This document shows, in pieces, positions 60,655-64,000 of a DNA stretch of 64,000 bases. Within the stretch, counting starts at the first letter, position 1, and every line of letters starts with the position of its first letter. The notes under the pieces were generated by a model that had not been told where the DNA came from, made no database searches, and saw nothing but the letters and a program-made list of their open reading frames with translations. The position numbers and the translations under genes are program-made. This DNA is from Peribacillus kribbensis DSM 17871 (GTDB lineage Bacteria > Bacillota > Bacilli > Bacillales > DSM-1321): assembly GCF_000430765.1 (NCBI RefSeq), contig NZ_AUMQ01000034.1:32018-96017 (forward strand). The letters run 5' to 3'.

Positions 60655-61715
60655 TGGAAAAGCTAGCAAAATTAAGGAAGTCACTTGAGCAAAAAAGAGT
60701 CGATGGCATCCTGGTCACCAGCTCCTATAATCGCAGATATATGACGAATTTCACTGGATCCGCAGGGGTTGTCCTGGTTTCGCAGGACCAGGCAAAATTC
60801 ATTACCGATTTTAGATATATCGAGCAGGCCGGGGAACAGGCCGAAGGCTATGAAATCGTTCAGCACAAGGGAGTCATACCTGAAGAAGTGGCTGCCCAGG
60901 CAAAGATCATGGGAATCAAGAGACTGGGTTTTGAACAAGACCATCTAACCTTCTCTGCCTATAAAGCTTATGAAAAGGAGTTTGAAGGAGAAATGGTCCC
61001 GATTTCAGGGATGATTGAAAATTTACGCTTGATTAAGACTCCTTCTGAGATTAAGATATTAAAGGATGCAGCTGGAATCGCAGATCTTGCATTTAAGCAT
61101 ATTATTGAATATATCCAGCCTGGTATGACCGAACTTCAGGTCTCCAACGAGCTTGAGTTCTTTATGCGGAAAGAGGGGGCGAAATCCTCTTCGTTTGATA
61201 TCATCGTCGCTTCTGGAAAACGGTCAGCGCTTCCTCATGGTGTGGCCTCTCATAAGGTAATCGAAAAAGGTGATTTTGTTACTTTGGATTATGGGGCCTA
61301 CTTTAATGGGTATGTATCTGATATTACCCGGACCCTCGCTGTAGGAGAACCTAGAGCGGAATTAAAGGATATTTATAATATTGTGTTAGAAGCCCAGCTG
61401 CGCGGGATGGCAGGCATCAAACCGGGAATGACCGGGAAAGAAGCCGACGCGCTGACAAGGAATATGATTGAAGAAAAGGGCTATGGAGAGTACTTCGGCC
61501 ATTCCACAGGACATGGCATAGGCCTTGAAGTGCATGAAGGGCCGTCGCTTTCCGTAAAATCCGAGACTATCCTTGAGCAGGGAATGATGGTAACCGTTGA
61601 ACCGGGTATCTATATTCCAGGTTTGGGCGGAGTGAGGATTGAGGATGATGCCTTAATTACGGCTGACGGAAACGAAGCGCTCACTCATTCAACCAAAGAA
61701 CTAATAATTTTGTAA
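60654..61715 (+). CDS. pepP: Xaa-Pro aminopeptidase (M24 family, YqhT)
   Basis: 353-aa metallopeptidase that removes N-terminal residues next to proline. N-terminal creatinase-like domain, then a pita-bread domain with the five metal ligands: Asp in [10 protein letters not shown], Asp in YVSDITRT, His in [12 protein letters not shown], Glu in TVEPGIYIP and Glu in [12 protein letters not shown] 60654 overlaps the aroQ TAA, with AAGGAGAGAG upstream. It is followed 20 nt later by efp, a conserved Bacillus pairing. Confidence 0.93.
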   Translation: MEKLAKLRKSLEQKRVDGILVTSSYNRRYMTNFTGSAGVVLVSQDQAKFITDFRYIEQAGEQAEGYEIVQHKGVIPEEVAAQAKIMGIKRLGFEQDHLTFSAYKAYEKEFEGEMVPISGMIENLRLIKTPSEIKILKDAAGIADLAFKHIIEYIQPGMTELQVSNELEFFMRKEGAKSSSFDIIVASGKRSALPHGVASHKVIEKGDFVTLDYGAYFNGYVSDITRTLAVGEPRAELKDIYNIVLEAQLRGMAGIKPGMTGKEADALTRNMIEEKGYGEYFGHSTGHGIGLEVHEGPSLSVKSETILEQGMMVTVEPGIYIPGLGGVRIEDDALITADGNEALTHSTKELIIL

Positions 61716-61735
61716 CTATAACAGGAGGTACATAC

Positions 61736-62293
61736 ATGATTTCAGTAAATGATTTTCGTACAGGTCTGACAATCGAAGTGGACGGAGGAATTTGGCAGGT
61801 TATCGATTTCCAGCACGTTAAGCCGGGAAAAGGCGCTGCCTTTGTTCGTTCAAAGCTTCGCAATCTTCGTACAGGTGCGATTCAGGAAAAGACCTTCCGT
61901 GCGGGTGAAAAAGTGGCGCGTGCCCATATTGAAAACCGCAAAATGCAATATCTTTATGCTTCAGGCGACAGCCATGTATTCATGGATAACGAAAGCTATG
62001 AGCAAATTGAACTTCCAGCTGCACAAATCGAACGCGAGCTTAAGTTCTTAAAAGAAAATATGGAAGTATATATCATGACTTTCCAAACTGAAACACTGGG
62101 TGTGGAGCTGCCAAACACTGTAACTCTTGAAGTGACAGACACTGAACCGGGAATCAAAGGTGACACAGCTTCAGGCGGATCCAAGCCGGCAACAGTAGAA
62201 ACTGGCCTGGTTGTTCAGGTTCCATTCTTCGTTAACATCGGTGATAAGCTTGTAATTAACACTACTGATGGAAGCTATGTTTCACGAGGATAA
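61736..62293 (+). CDS. efp: Translation elongation factor P
   Basis: 185-aa, three-domain tRNA-shaped factor that relieves ribosome stalling at polyproline stretches. The modified lysine is K32 in [12 protein letters not shown] (position matches B. subtilis EF-P). Other segments: [19 protein letters not shown] and the C-terminal signature [16 protein letters not shown] with [20 protein letters not shown] precedes ATG. A terminator follows. Confidence 0.97.
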   Translation: MISVNDFRTGLTIEVDGGIWQVIDFQHVKPGKGAAFVRSKLRNLRTGAIQEKTFRAGEKVARAHIENRKMQYLYASGDSHVFMDNESYEQIELPAAQIERELKFLKENMEVYIMTFQTETLGVELPNTVTLEVTDTEPGIKGDTASGGSKPATVETGLVVQVPFFVNIGDKLVINTTDGSYVSRG

Positions 62294-62316
62294 TTAAATA
62301 AAGAGGTTTAAATAGA

Positions 62317-62360
62317 GGGGGATAGTCGGCGGTTTTTTCGCTGATTATCCTTTTTCTTTT
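62317..62360 (+). terminator. Terminator after efp
   Basis: Stem GGATAGTCGGCG/CGCTGATTATCC with T-rich loop, followed by T5CT6. Confidence 0.82.
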
Positions 62361-62434
62361 TTGAGGGCTATAAAGAGCCTCAAAACGTAAACACATGTAT
62401 TAATCAAAAATAATGGATGAAAGTTGGAATGCAA

Positions 62435-63214
62435 ATGACTGAACAAAGCATTATTTTTTTTGATATAGACGGAACCCTGCTTAACCATGAAAAAAAATTG
62501 CCGGCTGCAACAAAGGAGGCCATCTTCAGATTGAAGGAAAGGGGTCATGAAGTAGCTATAGCGACTGGACGTGCTCCTTTTATGTTTGCTGATCTCCGCG
62601 ATGAACTGGATATACAAACATATGTCAGCTATAATGGCCAGTTCGTGGTATTTAAAGGGGAAGTCCTCTACACCAATCCGCTGAAGATTGATTCTCTGCT
62701 GCACCTGTCAGAAACAGCTCTTCATAACAATCATCCTATCGTGTTTATGGATCATGAAGACATGAGGGCAAATGTCCCGGATCATGAATATATTAAGGAA
62801 AGCATTGCAACCTTGAAAATCAGCCAGGCTCCTGCTCATGATCCGTTCTATTATAAAGGACGTGAGCTGTATCAATCTCTCCTTTTCTGCAAGGAAGGCG
62901 AAGAGAAGCAATATGAGGAACATTACAAGGACTTTGATTTCATAAGGTGGCACAGAGTTTCAGTGGACGTTCTTCCAAAGGGAGGGTCCAAGGCCAAAGG
63001 AATTGAGAAAATCGTTCAAAAACTGGGCTTTCCAGAGGAGCGGCATTATGCTTTTGGGGACGGACTCAATGATATTGAAATGCTCAGAACGGTGAAAAAC
63101 AGCGTGGCCATGGGGAATGCAGAAGATGTTGTCAAAGCGGCAGCGAAATTTGTAACAAAGTCCGTTGAAGAAGATGGGATATTACACGGACTTGAAATGG
63201 TCGGTCTTTTATAA
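62435..63214 (+). CDS. Cof-type HAD phosphatase (YkrA-like)
   Basis: 259 aa. HAD motif I FDIDGTLL near residue 10 (Asp nucleophile), motif II IATGRAP, a C2B cap domain, motif III Lys in GGSKAKGIEK and motif IV FGDGLNDIEML. Cof-type enzymes dephosphorylate sugar phosphates, FMN-related or other small metabolites; the substrate is not readable. The start is ambiguous: ATGs at 62417, 62429 and 62435 are in frame; 62435 aligns best with family N-termini. In B. subtilis efp is followed by yqhV and spoIIIA genes, so this gene marks a change in order. Confidence 0.87.
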   Translation: MTEQSIIFFDIDGTLLNHEKKLPAATKEAIFRLKERGHEVAIATGRAPFMFADLRDELDIQTYVSYNGQFVVFKGEVLYTNPLKIDSLLHLSETALHNNHPIVFMDHEDMRANVPDHEYIKESIATLKISQAPAHDPFYYKGRELYQSLLFCKEGEEKQYEEHYKDFDFIRWHRVSVDVLPKGGSKAKGIEKIVQKLGFPEERHYAFGDGLNDIEMLRTVKNSVAMGNAEDVVKAAAKFVTKSVEEDGILHGLEMVGLL

Positions 63215-63231
63215 AAATCCAATGTTATACT

Positions 63232-63330
63232 AGGGGCTGTCTGATAAGAAAGTCTTAGTTTGCCGGGGATTTGAATTCAACAGTGAATCAGGTTCTAAGT
63301 ATAAGCAGGCAGGGCTTTAAGACAGCCTCT
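63232..63330. repeat. Inverted repeat pair, possible small mobile-element remnant
   Basis: AGGGGCTGTCT (63232-63242) and AGACAGCCTCT (63320-63330) are inverted copies (10 of 11) enclosing 77 bp without a gene. The arms resemble ends seen in some insertion sequences, but a large-loop terminator is possible too. Confidence 0.35.
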
Positions 63331-63409
63331 TATTAGTAATAAGCTCTTGCTAATAATCTTTACTGGCTGTCATCCGGTTCAATTGAACCTTTGTATTTAT
63401 AAAAAGGTG

Positions 63410-63439
63410 TTGACCAATTATTACGGAGCATGTTACTAT
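63410..63439 (+). promoter_or_regulatory. rRNA operon promoter 1 (candidate)
   Basis: TTGACC (63410-63415), 18-bp spacer, TACTAT (63434-63439), about 290 bp before 16S. Confidence 0.6.
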
Positions 63440-63495
63440 AGCTAGGTTGCTTTTTAGCAACAGGAATTATCTCTTTTGTTTTTTAAATATTGATA

Positions 63496-63524
63496 TTGAC
63501 TTGTTCATCTGAACATGATAAACT
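63496..63524 (+). promoter_or_regulatory. rRNA operon promoter 2 (candidate)
   Basis: TTGACT (63496-63501), 17-bp spacer, TAAACT (63519-63524); tandem with promoter 1 at about 86 bp, the common rrn P1/P2 spacing in Bacillus. Confidence 0.7.
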
Positions 63525-63570
63525 AATTAAGTTGTCGTTGAGACATTGATTATTTTTGACCAACACGAAC

Positions 63571-63582
63571 TGCTCTTTGAAA
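63571..63582 (+). promoter_or_regulatory. rrn leader boxA-like antitermination site
   Basis: TGCTCTTTGAAA, close to the boxA sequence found in rRNA leaders and recognised by Nus factors. Confidence 0.65.
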
Positions 63583-63730
63583 ACTGAACGAAACAAGACG
63601 CCAACGTTATTTTCTTTCGAGAAAATACAAAAACAAGTTTTAACAAAATAGAGCTTAAGGATCATCGGCTAAGATCGTCACGTCCTGTGACAACGCCGAT
63701 GTTTGCACATCCTGTGCATCACAAACATTC

Positions 63731-64000
63731 TTCGGAGAGTTTGATCCTGGCTCAGGACGAACGCTGGCGGCGTGCCTAATACATGCAAGTCGAGCGGATC
63801 GATGGAAGCTTGCTTCCTGAGATCAGCGGCGGACGGGTGAGTAACACGTGGGCAACCTGCCCCTAAGATCGGGATAACTTCGGGAAACCGGAGCTAATAC
63901 CGGATATGACTTTTCTTCACATGAAGGGAAGTGGAAAGACGGTTTCGGCTGTCACTTAGGGATGGGCCCGCGGCGCATTAGCTAGTTGGTGAGGTAACGG
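63731..64000 (+). rRNA. rrs: 16S ribosomal RNA, 5' part
   Basis: Begins TTCGGAGAGTTTGATCCTGG and continues with the universal CTCAGGACGAACGCTGGCGG. It runs through V1 and V2 (ACGGGTGAGTAACACGTGGG) to the right edge. About 270 nt of an expected 1550 nt are present. The hypervariable V1 region (GATCGATGGAAGCTTGCTTC) is of Bacillus type. Confidence 0.98.

Noticed and set aside
1..64000. CRISPR array or tRNA genes
   Set aside because: No regularly spaced direct repeats and no cloverleaf-like sequences with TTCGAATCC-type arms were seen in the intergenic regions.

Overview
This window comes from a Gram-positive, endospore-forming member of the Bacillaceae (Bacillus sensu lato). Three things support this. 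The gene order closely follows the Bacillus subtilis dnaG-sigA to efp arc (dnaG, rpoD, cccA, trmK, yqfO, ispH, yqfQ, cshB, nfo, zur, ispG, sodA, pbpA, glcK, comG, gcv, yqh genes, efp). Spore photoproduct lyase is present. A Bacillus-type 16S rRNA gene starts at the right edge. Most genes have strong AGGAGG-type ribosome sites, and TTG and GTG starts are common. The genus cannot be fixed from this window.

Layout. 1-6.4 kb: DNA primase and the housekeeping sigma factor, then cytochrome c550, tRNA m1A22 methyltransferase and a Nif3-like protein. 6.4-18.3 kb: isoprenoid genes ispH and ispG, an RNA helicase, endonuclease IV, a zinc uptake operon (znuCB-zur) with a candidate Zur operator, and small membrane proteins. 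18.4-25.4 kb: sodA, a repeat-rich spacer, an MFS permease, penicillin-binding protein 2A, and pstB-phoU behind a four-repeat Pho box with no pstSCA. 25.4-38.8 kb: envelope and metabolic genes, including an unusual two-domain glycosyltransferase, L33, 5-formyl-THF cyclo-ligase, rhomboid protease, glucokinase and a lipoteichoic-acid-synthase-like enzyme, plus one decayed gene at 32.5-32.8 kb. 39-43.7 kb: the seven-gene comG competence pseudopilus operon followed by aroK. 44-51.8 kb: yqhG and an SNF2 helicase, then the glycine cleavage operon behind a tandem glycine riboswitch, followed by a TPP riboswitch that controls no visible gene. 52-56.1 kb: the B12-dependent ribonucleotide reductase gene nrdJ, under two NrdR boxes and split by a mobile intron. 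56.4-63.2 kb: splB, a patatin-like lipase, yqhP, yqhQ, aroQ, pepP, efp and a HAD phosphatase. 63.4-64 kb: an rRNA operon promoter, leader and the 5' end of 16S.

The standout element is a 1209-nt intervening sequence (53759-54967) between the catalytic Cys-Gly and Glu of the NPCGE active-site motif of NrdJ. It has the marks of a group I self-splicing intron: U at the end of the 5' exon, G at the end of the intron, and one guide stretch that pairs with both exons (P1 and P10). P3, P4, P6 and P7 pairings can also be drawn. It carries an intact 309-aa protein with a PD-(D/E)XK nuclease signature and a four-cysteine zinc motif, probably a homing endonuclease. A simple gene caller would report nrdJ as two broken genes.

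Many genes act together in pathways: DNA and nucleotide supply (dnaG, nrdJ, nfo), one-carbon metabolism (gcvT-gcvPA-gcvPB, yqgN), zinc homeostasis (znuC, znuB, zur), phosphate response (pstB, phoU), DNA uptake (comGA-GG) and the shikimate pathway (aroK, aroQ). All functions are inferred from sequence features only; no database search was run.
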